Shown here piece by piece: positions 53,801 to 62,361 of a stretch of 64,000 bases of DNA. How positions within the stretch are numbered: the first letter of the stretch is position 1; each line of letters opens with the position of its first letter. The stretch spans positions 47,448-111,447 of the forward strand of contig JAQUPQ010000008.1 in assembly GCA_028716525.1 (NCBI GenBank), read 5' to 3'. Under the pieces are notes generated by a model. It worked only from the letters and a program-made list of their open reading frames with translations. It was not told the origin of the DNA and did not search any database. Position numbers and translations under genes: made by a program. This DNA is from Terriglobia bacterium (GTDB lineage Bacteria > Acidobacteriota > Terriglobia > JAIQFV01).

Positions 53801-54407
53801 TTTTCGGGTTGCCGCACTGGACTTGGAACTGCGCGGAGCCGGCACGCTGTTGGGGGCACAACAACACGGTTTCTTGAACTCCGTCGGATTTGACACCTAT
53901 TGTCAATTGCTGGAACGCACCATTCAGGAATTGAAGGGGGAAGAGCTTCCGCCGGAAACGCGCTGCAGCATCAATTTGCGGGTGGACATCAAGATTCCCG
54001 GAAGCTTCATTACCGACGAAAACCTGCGCCTGGTCACTTACAAACGCATTTCAAACATCCGATCCGACGGGGATGCTCTCCGCCTCCGTGAGGAGCTGCG
54101 CGATCGCTTTGGTGAATTACCTGAAGGCGTACAAAACTTGCTGGCTTATGCCCAATTAAAATTTCTCGCAGAATCACTGCAGGTCAAGATCATCGAGCGC
54201 GACAAGTCCGTGGTTTACATTCAGTTTCATCCTCAGACCCAAACGGCGCCCGAGAGCCTGGTCCGGCTCGTGGAACATGATCCCGAAGTCAGTTTCACGC
54301 CGGCCGGCTGGTTGAAAATTCAATTGCAACAAACTGTTCCGTCTTACATCTTGGCGCGCACACGCCAGGTCCTTGAGGAACTCCATGCTCCCGCACCGAT
54401 CGCCTGA
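50874..54407 (+). CDS. mfd: transcription-repair coupling factor Mfd
   Basis: 1,177-residue ATPase that removes stalled RNA polymerase and recruits UvrA. N-terminal UvrB-like modules include SIGEFSMRGGILDVFSPSES. The RNA polymerase interaction domain begins near residue 515 (DLMVHVDHGIGKFMGIKSLQ), followed by RecG-like motor motifs: Walker A GDVGYGKTEVAMRA, DEEQRFGVGHKEK, TATPIPRTLQMSL, and the TRG region LYQLRGRVGRSNRRAYAYL. A C-terminal TRCF domain closes the protein. With uvrA it covers nucleotide excision repair. A parvulin lipoprotein gene follows after 19 bp. Confidence 0.97.
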   Translation: MTRFEELFGAIEAEPEFQSLLDRLKAVEVCSCALEGLTEGAKAPVLALLGSRLHRPLLIITARTQPLEEFSAALNFYYREISGHKAPHGAALPAYDCRPYDRLSPHAAIAEQRALALALLRSDQAKFVVCAPPVALSRWPEPEFFDHLSLSIYKDQPLNPDTLKSWLASSGYYSSEPVSSIGEFSMRGGILDVFSPSESEPLRIEFLGDNIESIRRFNVENQRSLRAIDAATLVAVRDIPASPQSLQRWAAAAERHLSPEFRAAWADQIEAAAAGESFAGFEFALPLDRPFTRSLPDLLKNPLVVFEEEEAIREAWRQEREKLEQEFTAKQESLEAIVPPDALYFSAEEIQSIFRGCTQLRLNTLEMGDAVKAVHSFSLPTQPVRRFRNRFAQFVAEEASLEASGFRSVAIVRSNSKADILKDVFQEYAHEGRTKAGWSLKEDREGIVPPNRPQLKAPIPVQIGEVDTGFLLPRQRFAVFGDLDLFEEVEYRSSRSARPKRSPFISDFSDLKIGDLMVHVDHGIGKFMGIKSLQLQEAAQEFMELHYQEDAKLYIPLERLDWVQKYSGAGGHRPPLDKLGGVTWERTKSRAQKRIRILAEDLLKLYAQRKVHPGFAFSPDSEWMREFEAAFEFTETPDQALSIDDVKRDMQSTSPMDRLVCGDVGYGKTEVAMRAALKAVVDHKQVGVLTPTTVLAYQHYVTFKRRFDPFPVNIEMLSRFRDKKQQKTIVENLAAGKIDIVIGTHRLLSKDVQFLDLGLLIVDEEQRFGVGHKEKLKQLTQSVDCLTLTATPIPRTLQMSLMGVRDMSLIETPPKDRLAIQTVVTKFDVALIQTSIEHELDRGGQVYLVHNRVESIYSIAALVARQVPRARIAVAHGQMSEHELEQVMLKFMRHEFDVLVATTLIENGLDIPLVNTLIVNRADKFGLAQLYQLRGRVGRSNRRAYAYLLVPPDQGLTPIARRRLNALKEFTDLGSGFRVAALDLELRGAGTLLGAQQHGFLNSVGFDTYCQLLERTIQELKGEELPPETRCSINLRVDIKIPGSFITDENLRLVTYKRISNIRSDGDALRLREELRDRFGELPEGVQNLLAYAQLKFLAESLQVKIIERDKSVVYIQFHPQTQTAPESLVRLVEHDPEVSFTPAGWLKIQLQQTVPSYILARTRQVLEELHAPAPIA

Positions 54408-54426
54408 TCCCGGAGACAGACCTTCC

Positions 54427-55380
54427 ATGAAGAGAGTGGCCGCTTCTCTGGCACTGGGTTTAAGCCTTTGGGTGGCCGGATGTGGGGAAGCGCCAACGGC
54501 TCCCGGCCCATCGACCCCACTCCCGCCTCAAACAGTCATCGCCCGCATTGGCGATGAAAATTATACCCACGGCCAGTTCCGGGAATTTCTTGCAGAACGA
54601 TTTCCGGAATCTTCCAATCCCATCCCCTCCAACAACAAAGTGCTCAGTGCCCTGCTGGACGAAGCCCTTAATGACCGTCTGGTGCTTAAAGAAGCCGTTC
54701 GACAAGGAATTACCGTGAGCGCCAAGGAAGTTCAGGAATATCTCCAAAATACTTCTCTGACAAGCCCCAAGAGCGAAATACATCCCGGTTCGACGCCTCC
54801 ATCTACACCCGAGCAGCGGGCTCGTGACATCCTTCTGACCGAAAAGTATCTGAACCTGCTGCTGGCTACCGTTCCTCCCATTTCCAAGGCCGATGAACGC
54901 CGCTACTACGAGACTCATGGCGCTGAATTTCAAGAGCCGGAGCGGTATCACATCGAAGAAATTCTGGTCAAAAATGAACCTCTGGCAGAGGCCGTTCTGC
55001 AAATGCTGGCCAAACGAAAATCCTTCGAGTCACTGGCTCAAAAGTACTCGGAAAATTCCATGGCCAAGCGGGGAGGCGATCTGGGATGGTTCGCGCGCGG
55101 CGAGTTGCCCGAACAACTGGAGAAGGCCGTGTGGGGTCTGAAGCCGGGAGCCCACTCTCAAATTGTGAAAACCGATTATGGTTTCCACATTTTCAAAGTG
55201 AAAGAAATACGGGCCGGATATCAACTCTCATTCGATGCCGCTCGTCCTGGAATCCAAACGGCATTGGGGCAAGAGCATAAGAATGAGATCCTGGCTCAGA
55301 CCATCGAAAGGCTCCGTAAAGAAACTCCCCCAACGATTGAGGTTCAAAAGCTTGATTTCAAGTACATCTCTGAGAAGTGA
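54427..55380 (+). CDS. parvulin-type peptidyl-prolyl isomerase lipoprotein
   Basis: 317 residues from ATG 54427. The start is chosen because a lipoprotein signal follows (KRVAASLALGLSLWVAGC, lipobox AGC at about residues 16-18). A SurA-like N-terminal chaperone region spans about residues 40-150. The parvulin domain follows: YHIEEILVKNEPLAEAVLQM, YSENSMAKRGGDLGWFARGE, LKPGAHSQIVKTDYGFHIFK. It probably assists folding of outer-membrane or exported proteins in the periplasm. An in-frame start at 54373 lies inside mfd and lacks the signal. Confidence 0.9.
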   Translation: MKRVAASLALGLSLWVAGCGEAPTAPGPSTPLPPQTVIARIGDENYTHGQFREFLAERFPESSNPIPSNNKVLSALLDEALNDRLVLKEAVRQGITVSAKEVQEYLQNTSLTSPKSEIHPGSTPPSTPEQRARDILLTEKYLNLLLATVPPISKADERRYYETHGAEFQEPERYHIEEILVKNEPLAEAVLQMLAKRKSFESLAQKYSENSMAKRGGDLGWFARGELPEQLEKAVWGLKPGAHSQIVKTDYGFHIFKVKEIRAGYQLSFDAARPGIQTALGQEHKNEILAQTIERLRKETPPTIEVQKLDFKYISEK

Positions 55381-55565
55381 GTGGTCAGTGACGAGAGAGC
55401 AGTGACGAGTGGTTAGTGGCGAGTGGCGAGTGATAAGTGACAAGTGGCCAGCACAACGGGAAAAGATACGAAGAGTTTGTCTTATCGTATTGTCGGTCCG
55501 CTCTTTAACATTCCCCACAAAGTCTTCTTGTCACTAATCACTTGTCACTTATCACTCGCCACTGC
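55381..55565. repeat. inverted repeat of GTGACGAGTGGT-type words
   Basis: From about 55380 to 55450 the words AGTGACGAG, TTAGTGGCGAG, TGGCGAGTGATAAGTGACAAG are strung together; from about 55528 to 55565 the reverse complement (TCACTTGTCACTTATCACTC then GCCACTGC) follows. The right arm enters the 3' end of the M16 gene. Confidence 0.8.
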
Positions 55566-56858
55566 TCTCGGCCCCACCACCACCGTGATGGCCCCTTCCG
55601 GATGCAAGTATTTTTGGGCGACGCGGGATATTTCCTCGACAGTCACCGCCTCAATGAGCTGCGGATATCGTTCAGGATAATCAAATCCCAGACCATATCG
55701 TTCCGCCTGAATCAAGAAATGGGCAATCTGAGAGGTGGTTTGAAAATGGAATACAAAACTGCCCGTCAGATAGCGTTGGGCGCTCCGCAACTCCTCTGGA
55801 AGAACCGGCTCACTAACCATCGTTCGCATTTCTCGAAAAATTCCCTCGATGGCCCGCCGGCGATTTTCCGGAGAGGTGCCGATATAGGCCACAAATCGCC
55901 CGGGATCGAGCCCGGCGGAGTTCGTGATGTTGGCATAAGCGGAGTACGCCAGGCCCTGTTCATCCCGCAGGTGTTTAGGAACTCGCGAAGTCATTCCTGG
56001 AGCGCTCCCTAAAATCACATCCATCACATTCAAGGCATAAAAATCGGGATTATTGCGGCGAATGCCCAGATGGCCCACAAAGATGTTCACCTGTTCCTTG
56101 GGCATTTCAACGAAACGTTCCTGCGGCCGGGTTTGAGGTTGGAGTTCTGGAATTTCGGGCAGAACGATGGAGGCGTCTTCCCACGATCCAAAGCGAGCTT
56201 CCAGTTTTTTCAGAATTTCCTCGGCTCTGAAGTCGCCCACCAGTGCCAGGCGACAATTGCGTGGAACGAAGAATCTGCGATGAAAGTCCATCACGGCTTC
56301 ACGCGTCAACTGCGCAACCGTCCCCGGGTACCCGATCGCCGGGCGATGCAGGGGATGATTTTCGTAAAGCAACTCGTTCAAATTCCAATCCAGCACCGTT
56401 CGGGGCCGGTCCTGGGCGCTTTGGATTTGGGAGAGCATTTTTTCTCGTTCCAAAGCCACCCGATCAGGAGAGAAAGATGGGCGCAACGCCACGTCGGCCA
56501 CCAGATCCAGCATCAAATCGACATCCTTGGACAGCGTCGAGGCTGAAATGATCGCCCCTTCCGTTCCCGACCCGGAGTCTAAAGACCCGCCCACCGACTC
56601 GATGAGGTCGGCAATCTCCTCCGAACTCCGCGCCGTGGTTCCCTCCGTCAGCAGGCGGGCGGTCAAAGAGGCTAATCCCGCGGTGGCGTCCACATCAAAG
56701 CGCGAGCCCGCCAGCACGGCGGCTTCCAATGATACGCAACCCACATGACGGCGCTCGCACACCAACAACATCATGCCGTTCGGCAAAACCGTCTTCAGAA
56801 CGCTTTGAGGAGAAAACGCCAGGGAAGGAGCAGCGGATGTCGGTGATTTGGATTTCAT
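55545..56858 (-). CDS. M16-family peptidase-like protein, probably non-catalytic subunit
   Basis: 437 residues from ATG 56858, just 13 bp after the preceding M16 gene. The fold is that of pitrilysin-type proteins: LPNGMMLLVCERRHVGCVSL at the start, then GLASLTARLLTEGT, in the place where active members have HFLEHMLFKGT. The zinc-binding HxxEH is therefore absent. C-terminal half motifs (QRYLTGSFVFHFQTTSQIAH) are normal. The last residues AVASDK and the stop are encoded by the right arm of an inverted repeat. Active/inactive pairs form heterodimeric proteases. Confidence 0.85.
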   Translation of the reverse strand: MKSKSPTSAAPSLAFSPQSVLKTVLPNGMMLLVCERRHVGCVSLEAAVLAGSRFDVDATAGLASLTARLLTEGTTARSSEEIADLIESVGGSLDSGSGTEGAIISASTLSKDVDLMLDLVADVALRPSFSPDRVALEREKMLSQIQSAQDRPRTVLDWNLNELLYENHPLHRPAIGYPGTVAQLTREAVMDFHRRFFVPRNCRLALVGDFRAEEILKKLEARFGSWEDASIVLPEIPELQPQTRPQERFVEMPKEQVNIFVGHLGIRRNNPDFYALNVMDVILGSAPGMTSRVPKHLRDEQGLAYSAYANITNSAGLDPGRFVAYIGTSPENRRRAIEGIFREMRTMVSEPVLPEELRSAQRYLTGSFVFHFQTTSQIAHFLIQAERYGLGFDYPERYPQLIEAVTVEEISRVAQKYLHPEGAITVVVGPRAVASDK

Positions 56859-56871
56859 GAAGAAACTCAAT

Positions 56872-58170
56872 TTAATTTCCGAGCAGCAATCGACCCACGG
56901 TGCGGTTGTCTGTGGTGAGAAACTTTTGCGCCGAGGCCTGAACCTGTTCTCGAGTGACCTCCCGAGTGCGCTCTGCATACGTCTCGTAGTACTCGAAACC
57001 CATCAGCAATTCGGCATGACCGATCTGAATGGCTTCCTGGAGCGGGCGTTCACGTCCAAACTCAAAACCCGCTTCAACCATGTTCTGGGTTTTTTGGAGA
57101 TCGGCCGGCAAAAGGGGCTCTTGGGTCAGACGCGTCACTTCTTGAGTCACGGCTTGTTCCACTTCTTCCACCGATTTACCGGGAACCACCTCCGCGCGAA
57201 TCTCAAACAGAGTCGGATCAATCGTTTCCGAAAATTCCGCGGAAACATTCACAGCCGTGCGATCCTGCTCGATGAGACGCCGGTACAAGCGCGAAGAACG
57301 CCCTCCGGCCAACGCCAGCGCCCCCAAGCGCAAGGCAAAGCTCTCCTGGTTCGAAGCCGCAGGAGCATGGTAGGCCACATGCAACCGCTCGAGTTGAGTG
57401 GGATGTTTAAGAATCGCCTGCCGCTCGCCTCGTTGGGGAGGTTCCACCACGTGGACGGGGGGAGCCGGTGGACCGGCGGGGATGGATCCAAACTTTGATT
57501 CCACCCAATTCACAACACGGTCCGTTTGAATTCCACCCACCAGGACCAGGATGGCGTTGTTGGGATGATAAAACTTCCGGTAATAGGCCTGCATTTCATC
57601 GCGCGTGGCCCGTTCCAAATCTTCGATCCAACCCACCACGGGATGATGGTAGGGGTGCATTTTAAAAGCCATGGCGTGGACTTCTTGTTCCAATGCCCCC
57701 CAGGGGGAATCCAGGTTGATTTTCAATTCCTCAATGACCACCTGCTTCTCGTGCTGGTACTCCACTTCAGGGAACTGGGTGTCCACCATACGATCGGACT
57801 CGATATCCAGCGCCACCTCGAATCGATCCGCCGAAAAATCGAAGTAGTAGGCAGTGCAATCTTCGCTGGTAAACGCATTGTTGGTACCGCCGCTGCTCAG
57901 GGTAATCTGATCAATGCTGCCTTTCGGATACTTTCGGGTCCCTTTGAACAACATGTGTTCGAGAAAATGAGATTTTCCGGTCTGGCCCGGCTCTTCATTA
58001 CGCGAGCCGACGCGATAAAAAATCACAGTGGAGACGATCGGACATCCCGGAATCTCCTTGGTCAGCAGGGTCAACCCATTGGTCAGCTGACTCTTGACCA
58101 CCGAATTGGGGTGGGGTTCTTTGCCGGGGTTTCGGGCGGCAGACGGCTGTGTCTCGGAGAAGGTCCTCAT
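56872..58170 (-). CDS. M16-family zinc peptidase, catalytic subunit
   Basis: 432 residues from ATG 58170. The catalytic motif is SHFLEHMLFKGTRKYPKGSI with the inverted zinc site HxxEH (about residues 67-71) and the distal Glu in the TSEDCTAYYF / LDIESDRMVD region. Other family segments are VVIEELKINLDSPWGALEQE and FYHPNNAILVLVGGIQTD. Members degrade peptides, often in the periplasm, though no signal peptide is visible from this start. The open frame extends 387 bp further upstream without family similarity. Partner of the following inactive homologue. Confidence 0.87.
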   Translation of the reverse strand: MRTFSETQPSAARNPGKEPHPNSVVKSQLTNGLTLLTKEIPGCPIVSTVIFYRVGSRNEEPGQTGKSHFLEHMLFKGTRKYPKGSIDQITLSSGGTNNAFTSEDCTAYYFDFSADRFEVALDIESDRMVDTQFPEVEYQHEKQVVIEELKINLDSPWGALEQEVHAMAFKMHPYHHPVVGWIEDLERATRDEMQAYYRKFYHPNNAILVLVGGIQTDRVVNWVESKFGSIPAGPPAPPVHVVEPPQRGERQAILKHPTQLERLHVAYHAPAASNQESFALRLGALALAGGRSSRLYRRLIEQDRTAVNVSAEFSETIDPTLFEIRAEVVPGKSVEEVEQAVTQEVTRLTQEPLLPADLQKTQNMVEAGFEFGRERPLQEAIQIGHAELLMGFEYYETYAERTREVTREQVQASAQKFLTTDNRTVGRLLLGN

Positions 58171-58533
58171 CGGAAGACATCGATTGGAAACGAAAACGTC
58201 CCATTTGTCAAATGGGTTCGGATAACACGCGGACAGCACGTGCTTCCCGGGGCGGTCGATCAGGTCTTTTCTGCCCATCGAAATCGATTGTCTACGCCCA
58301 AAATTTTCCTTTACTTTCCTGGAAGTGAAAGGAGTAGAATCAGCGCCGTCATCGGTTTTGCTTGGAGGCTTCCCCGGGACCGTGATCCGAAGTTGGCGCA
58401 GACCGACGCCGGACACCATGCCTGCCTGATACTTGGAATCCGAGCGGTTCAATCCTCTGTTGTCCTCTCCTGGGAAAGAAAAGCAGAAACCTTTTGTGTG
58501 GCTTCCCATTAATCTTTTTTTGGGGGATACGTC

Positions 58534-59385
58534 ATGGCCTCCCTTTTTGGTTTTCACCTTTCCTCAGTTCTACGGTTTTCCTTGAGCCTTGCAACTTGCA
58601 TCTTTCTTTCGTCGCCACCCTGTCCCGTTTTGGCCCAGGACCCTCTCTGGAGCTCGCACCGCCCTCGATCCGACGCGACACACGACCCCTTCGATGATAT
58701 CAAGATCCGACCTCAGTCTCATGGTCCGCATTCTAGGTCTAATAATCCCGGCTTTCTCTTCGTTCAAAACGTTCCCCCGGAAGCCGAAAAACTCTTTAAG
58801 AGTGCGGTGCGGTTGATCCAGCAGCACGATCTTGAGGGAGCGACGCGGTCGGTTCAACAGGCCATCGAAATTTATCCCAAGTATTTTCTGGCCTGCCAAA
58901 TGTTGGGGGCCCTTCAATTGGAGACCGGCCACACCGAAGACGGCTTGAACTCACTCAAACGCGCCACTGAAATCAATCCCAACGGATATTACGCCTTTCA
59001 CCTTCAGGGAAGCGCGCAATTGATGTTGGGGAAATTGGATGACTCCTTGAATTCTCTTCAGAAAGCCGTGGCGCTCAATCCCAAATCTCATCCTTCGCAC
59101 CTGTTGCTGGGATTTGCGTTTGTGAAGAAAAGGCTCTTCAAGGAAGCGGAAGGCCCGCTTCAAAAAGCTTACTCCTTGGGCGGGGACCTGGCGATCGAAG
59201 CGCAACGGTATCTCGCGGTGGTTCACGATCAACTGGGGCGCCGCGAGGATGCCCGTGCTGCCTTAGCCCTTTACTTGAAGCATGCTCCCAAAGAAGCCGA
59301 CAAGGAACAGATCAAGGGATTGATCCTCAAGGTGTCGAAGGATCCCGGTGACGGGGAATTGCTTCGGATGGAGGATGTTCAATAA
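58534..59385 (+). CDS. exported TPR-repeat protein
   Basis: 283 residues. A signal peptide (VLRFSLSLATCIFLSSPPCP, residues about 12-31) predicts export. After a linker, about four to five tetratricopeptide repeats run from residue 85 to 260, for example LIQQHDLEGATRSVQQAIEI, LGALQLETGHTEDGLNSLKR, QGSAQLMLGKLDDSLNSLQK and LAVVHDQLGRREDARAALAL. TPRs mediate protein-protein contacts; partners are unknown. It is divergent from the M16 pair and convergent with the BlaI-type gene. Confidence 0.87.
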   Translation: MASLFGFHLSSVLRFSLSLATCIFLSSPPCPVLAQDPLWSSHRPRSDATHDPFDDIKIRPQSHGPHSRSNNPGFLFVQNVPPEAEKLFKSAVRLIQQHDLEGATRSVQQAIEIYPKYFLACQMLGALQLETGHTEDGLNSLKRATEINPNGYYAFHLQGSAQLMLGKLDDSLNSLQKAVALNPKSHPSHLLLGFAFVKKRLFKEAEGPLQKAYSLGGDLAIEAQRYLAVVHDQLGRREDARAALALYLKHAPKEADKEQIKGLILKVSKDPGDGELLRMEDVQ

Positions 59386-59397
59386 ACCGAGGCGCCG

Positions 59398-59853
59398 TCA
59401 AAGAAGCGAATCATCGATGGAGGCCGGTTTGGATTCAGGCGGAGCGACCGCTTTGGGTCGGGCCGTGGCACCGCGGCAAAAATCAATCAGGGCCTGGCGC
59501 GAGCCTTTGAAGAAAATACGCGCCAGAATGTCGAGCGCCGTCTCCGCCAAAGCTTCGCGACCGTGAACGGCGGAATAATAAAACGCTTTCCCGGATTTCC
59601 GCTGCTTCAGCATCCCCTTTCTCTCCAAACGCGACAACACTGTCATGATGGTGGTATAAGCCAGAGGATGGTCGTTTTGATACTTCTGGCGGACCTCGGC
59701 CACACTCGCCTCGCCCGACTCCCAGATGATTTTCATGAGTTCAAGTTCCTGGATCGTCAGAAACAGGGCATGTTCCCTGCGGCGCCGGTCTTTGGTGGGA
59801 AGCGGCTTCAGTTTCTGTCGCGAGGGAGACGTGTGGTTTGGGGCCATGCTCAT
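59398..59853 (-). CDS. BlaI/MecI/CopY-family transcriptional repressor
   Basis: 151 residues from ATG 59853 (59847 is also possible). The winged helix reads LTIQELELMKIIWESGEASV, AEVRQKYQNDHPLAYTTIMT, VLSRLERKGMLKQRKSGKAF, all diagnostic of the BlaI/PenI group. A basic extension precedes and a Pro/Ala-rich tail follows. BlaI proteins usually pair with a BlaR1/M56 sensor protease, which is missing here. It lies at the end of the SurA-S4-YhaM run, 29 bp after the nuclease gene. Confidence 0.88.
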   Translation of the reverse strand: MSMAPNHTSPSRQKLKPLPTKDRRRREHALFLTIQELELMKIIWESGEASVAEVRQKYQNDHPLAYTTIMTVLSRLERKGMLKQRKSGKAFYYSAVHGREALAETALDILARIFFKGSRQALIDFCRGATARPKAVAPPESKPASIDDSLL

Positions 59854-59882
59854 CCCGCCGTGCTGAACGAGGGTATTTGATT

Positions 59883-60923
59883 TTACGGCTTGACGGAACT
59901 CTCTTCCGTTACCGCTTCGGGTTGCGCCTCGGCCGCGGGCTCTGCCGAAGCAGGCGCGGCGGTCTTCTTCGGACCGCGATAAATCGGACGTTGCAGGATG
60001 GGGCTGAAACCGGTCCAATCCCCTTTCACTGCGGAATCATGCGCGATGAGCCACTGCATGGCCTGAACCTTGGAATCCAAATCATCCAATTTATGAAGCA
60101 GCAGGGCTTCCACCGTCATCGGAAGCTTCGGCGACCCGAAGGCATATTCGCCGTGATGGCTGATGATGAGGTGGGCGATTTGGGTCTTCAATTCCGGCGG
60201 AAAATCCGGATGTCGGGCAATGATTGCGTTGATCATCTCCAACTCCAAAATCATGTGACCCAGCAATTGCCCTTCGGTCGTGTACCCGAAACCGCGTTCA
60301 TAGGAGAGTTCGTAGATCTTTCCGATGTCATGCAGAATGGCGCCTGTCATCAACAAGTCCACTTGGAGGTTCGCATAATTCTGGGTCACCAGCCGGACCA
60401 ATCGGCACAGGGACACAATGTGCTCCAGCAGGCCGCCCAAAAAGGCGTGATGCATGGACTTGGCGGCCGGGGCGCGCTTCAGCCGGCGCATGACCTCTTC
60501 GTCGAACAGCAGCTCCTCCATGACACGCCGCAAGGGGGCATTTTCAAACCCCGCCACAACCTCCAGCAACTCTTGATACATCAAATCGACGTCTTTCTCG
60601 GTCGCCGGGAAAAAATCGGCAAAATCGATTTCCTGTTCCTCCACGCGGCGCAATTTGTGGATGGTCAGCTGCCGCCGGTTGCGATAGATTTGAAGCAGCC
60701 CTTTGACCCGAATGAAATCCTCTTTGTCGAACAACGGCGCAAACTCCTCCACGTTGTCCCACATCTTGGCATCCAGCTCGCCTGTCTTGTCCGACAACAC
60801 CAGCGAGAGATAGGGCTCTCCGCTCTTCTTGGCGCGTAGTTCCTTGGACCGGACCAGAAAAGTTTCCGTGATGACGGCGTTGGCCGGCAAATCGTTTACG
60901 TATTTTTCCTTCATATCAGGCAT
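59883..60923 (-). CDS. YhaM-type 3'-5' exoribonuclease (OB-fold + HD domain)
   Basis: 346 residues. An N-terminal OB-fold (GEPYLSLVLSDKTGELDAKM, then WDNVEEF) binds nucleic acid. A helical linker is followed by an HD phosphohydrolase domain with HHAFLGGLLEHIVSLCRL and GAILHDIGKIYEL (the HD pair), and HLIISHHGEYAFGSPKLPMT. This layout is that of YhaM, which degrades single-stranded RNA and DNA. The C-terminus is Ala/Glu-rich. Start is ATG 60923 or ATG 60914; GGAGG fits the second slightly better. Confidence 0.88.
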   Translation of the reverse strand: MPDMKEKYVNDLPANAVITETFLVRSKELRAKKSGEPYLSLVLSDKTGELDAKMWDNVEEFAPLFDKEDFIRVKGLLQIYRNRRQLTIHKLRRVEEQEIDFADFFPATEKDVDLMYQELLEVVAGFENAPLRRVMEELLFDEEVMRRLKRAPAAKSMHHAFLGGLLEHIVSLCRLVRLVTQNYANLQVDLLMTGAILHDIGKIYELSYERGFGYTTEGQLLGHMILELEMINAIIARHPDFPPELKTQIAHLIISHHGEYAFGSPKLPMTVEALLLHKLDDLDSKVQAMQWLIAHDSAVKGDWTGFSPILQRPIYRGPKKTAAPASAEPAAEAQPEAVTEESSVKP

Positions 60924-60995
60924 CCCCTCCGCCGCGGGGGTGTTTTTAATGGGGGCGTCCCTTTATTTTCCTGGAGGGTCGGATCGACCCCGCTC

Positions 60996-61388
60996 TTAAT
61001 CCAAAGACGAAAACTCCCCGGACGGGGAATTATGCTCTTCGGTTCGAGGGGATTCGCTGAGGATACGGAATATTTCAACCTCTTCAAAAATCCGGCGCCG
61101 CCTCTCCGCCGGCGAGGCCAACTGCGGCGGAAGCCTCAGCACCTCCACTTCGATCCAACGATGATTCCGCGGCATCCGAATGCGGTCACCGCATCCCACC
61201 GGCCGACCGGCTCTCGCAACCAACCCGTTCACACGAACGGCGCCGCGGTCACATAACCACTTCGCCAGGCTCCGACGCCGAACCAACCCGCTCCATTTCA
61301 AGAACAAGTCCAGCCGTCCGGTCGAGTGGGGAGATGTTTCGGCGGGTTTCACAAAAACAATTTTATTTGCTGGCGAGCGCCGGTGCAC
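60996..61388 (-). CDS. S4-domain RNA-binding protein (Hsp15/RqcP-like)
   Basis: 130 residues. The S4 domain spans about residues 22-75: GRLDLFLKWSGLVRRRSLAK, WLCDRGAVRVNGLVARAGRP, VGCGDRI. Hsp15 (HslR) and RqcP bind 50S subunits carrying stalled peptidyl-tRNA, and this protein probably binds rRNA similarly. The start GTG 61388 overlaps the end of the SurA-like gene by 26 bp and has AGGA upstream. The Arg/Glu-rich C-terminal tail is poorly conserved. Confidence 0.8.
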   Translation of the reverse strand: MHRRSPANKIVFVKPAETSPHSTGRLDLFLKWSGLVRRRSLAKWLCDRGAVRVNGLVARAGRPVGCGDRIRMPRNHRWIEVEVLRLPPQLASPAERRRRIFEEVEIFRILSESPRTEEHNSPSGEFSSLD

Positions 61389-62361
61389 CGCTATCCTGAT
61401 ATCCGGGCTTTATTTCCACAAACGCATCTTCCCGCGCCCGCGTCAGAAAATCCCGCAGAGCCGGTCCCATGGCCTGCATATAAAGAATGTTGGAAATTTG
61501 ATCCGTAACCCGCTCCACGGGTTGAAGGCCGGACTCGTGCCGATCTTCCAGCTTGATGATCTTATAACCGAACTTGGTGGAAATGGGCTCGCTCACTTCG
61601 TTGCGTTTCAGCGAAAAGGCTACATCGGCAATCTCCTTCAGCAGCAGATGGCGCTGGATATAGTCTTGCTCGCCCCCGTCCTTGGCGGTGGGGCCGTCGG
61701 AGTATTTCTTGGCCAGATCCGAAAAGTTCTCGCCCTTGCGGGCCCGGGCAGCGACATCGGCGGCCTTCTTGGCAGCTTCTTGCTTCTCGGTGTCGCTTTT
61801 TCCTTCGGTGGATATGAGAATTTCCCGAAAACGCACTTCTTCCGGCCGCTCAAATTCATTCTTGTGGGTTTGGTAATACTTATTGATTTCATCCTGAGTG
61901 ACCTGGACGTTGCGACCCACCTCCTGCCGAATGACGGCCTGCGTGAACAGCTGATTCCGCAGGTTGTTCTTGAAATCCTCAAAATTCACTCCCTGCTGCG
62001 CGGCCATCTGCTCCAAGTCGTCCAGCGTTTTGAGGTTGTTCTTCTGGCGAATGTCGTCGAGTTGCTTGATCAAATCGTTTTCAACGCTGATCCCGGCATC
62101 CTTGGCACGTTGAATCAGGAGGAGCTGATCGATCAGATCCCGCAGCACATTCTTTTCCTTCAAAGCGTACTGCCGCTCCAAATCCGCTCCCGAGAAATCC
62201 TGGCCCAACTCCTGGCGAAGCTGTTTGGCGCTTCGGTCGAAGTCCGAGCGGGTTATGATGTCATCGTTGACCCGCGCCACAATCTCTTCCACCGTTTGTT
62301 GCGCCGCCAACGAAATCGTCAAAAACGGAAAAACGAGAAAAAAGAGGTAATGTTTCTTCAT
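61363..62361 (-). CDS. SurA-like periplasmic chaperone / peptidyl-prolyl isomerase
   Basis: 332 residues with a signal peptide (HYLFFLVFPFLTISLAAQ, residues about 4-21). The SurA N-terminal domain follows (VEEIVARVNDDIITRSDFDR, LIDQLLLIQRAKDAGISVEN). One parvulin domain is present (VRFREILISTEGKSDTEKQE, LAKKYSDGPTAKDGGEQDYI, EPISTKFGYKIIKLEDRHES). It probably escorts outer-membrane proteins. It is first in the run SurA-S4-YhaM-BlaI and the second such chaperone in the window. Confidence 0.92.
   Translation of the reverse strand: MKKHYLFFLVFPFLTISLAAQQTVEEIVARVNDDIITRSDFDRSAKQLRQELGQDFSGADLERQYALKEKNVLRDLIDQLLLIQRAKDAGISVENDLIKQLDDIRQKNNLKTLDDLEQMAAQQGVNFEDFKNNLRNQLFTQAVIRQEVGRNVQVTQDEINKYYQTHKNEFERPEEVRFREILISTEGKSDTEKQEAAKKAADVAARARKGENFSDLAKKYSDGPTAKDGGEQDYIQRHLLLKEIADVAFSLKRNEVSEPISTKFGYKIIKLEDRHESGLQPVERVTDQISNILYMQAMGPALRDFLTRAREDAFVEIKPGYQDSGAPALASK

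Noticed and set aside
58171..58557. 129-residue N-terminal extension of the catalytic M16 peptidase
   Set aside because: No similarity to the family and no signal peptide; an internal ATG at 58170 precedes the conserved region closely. The start remains uncertain.
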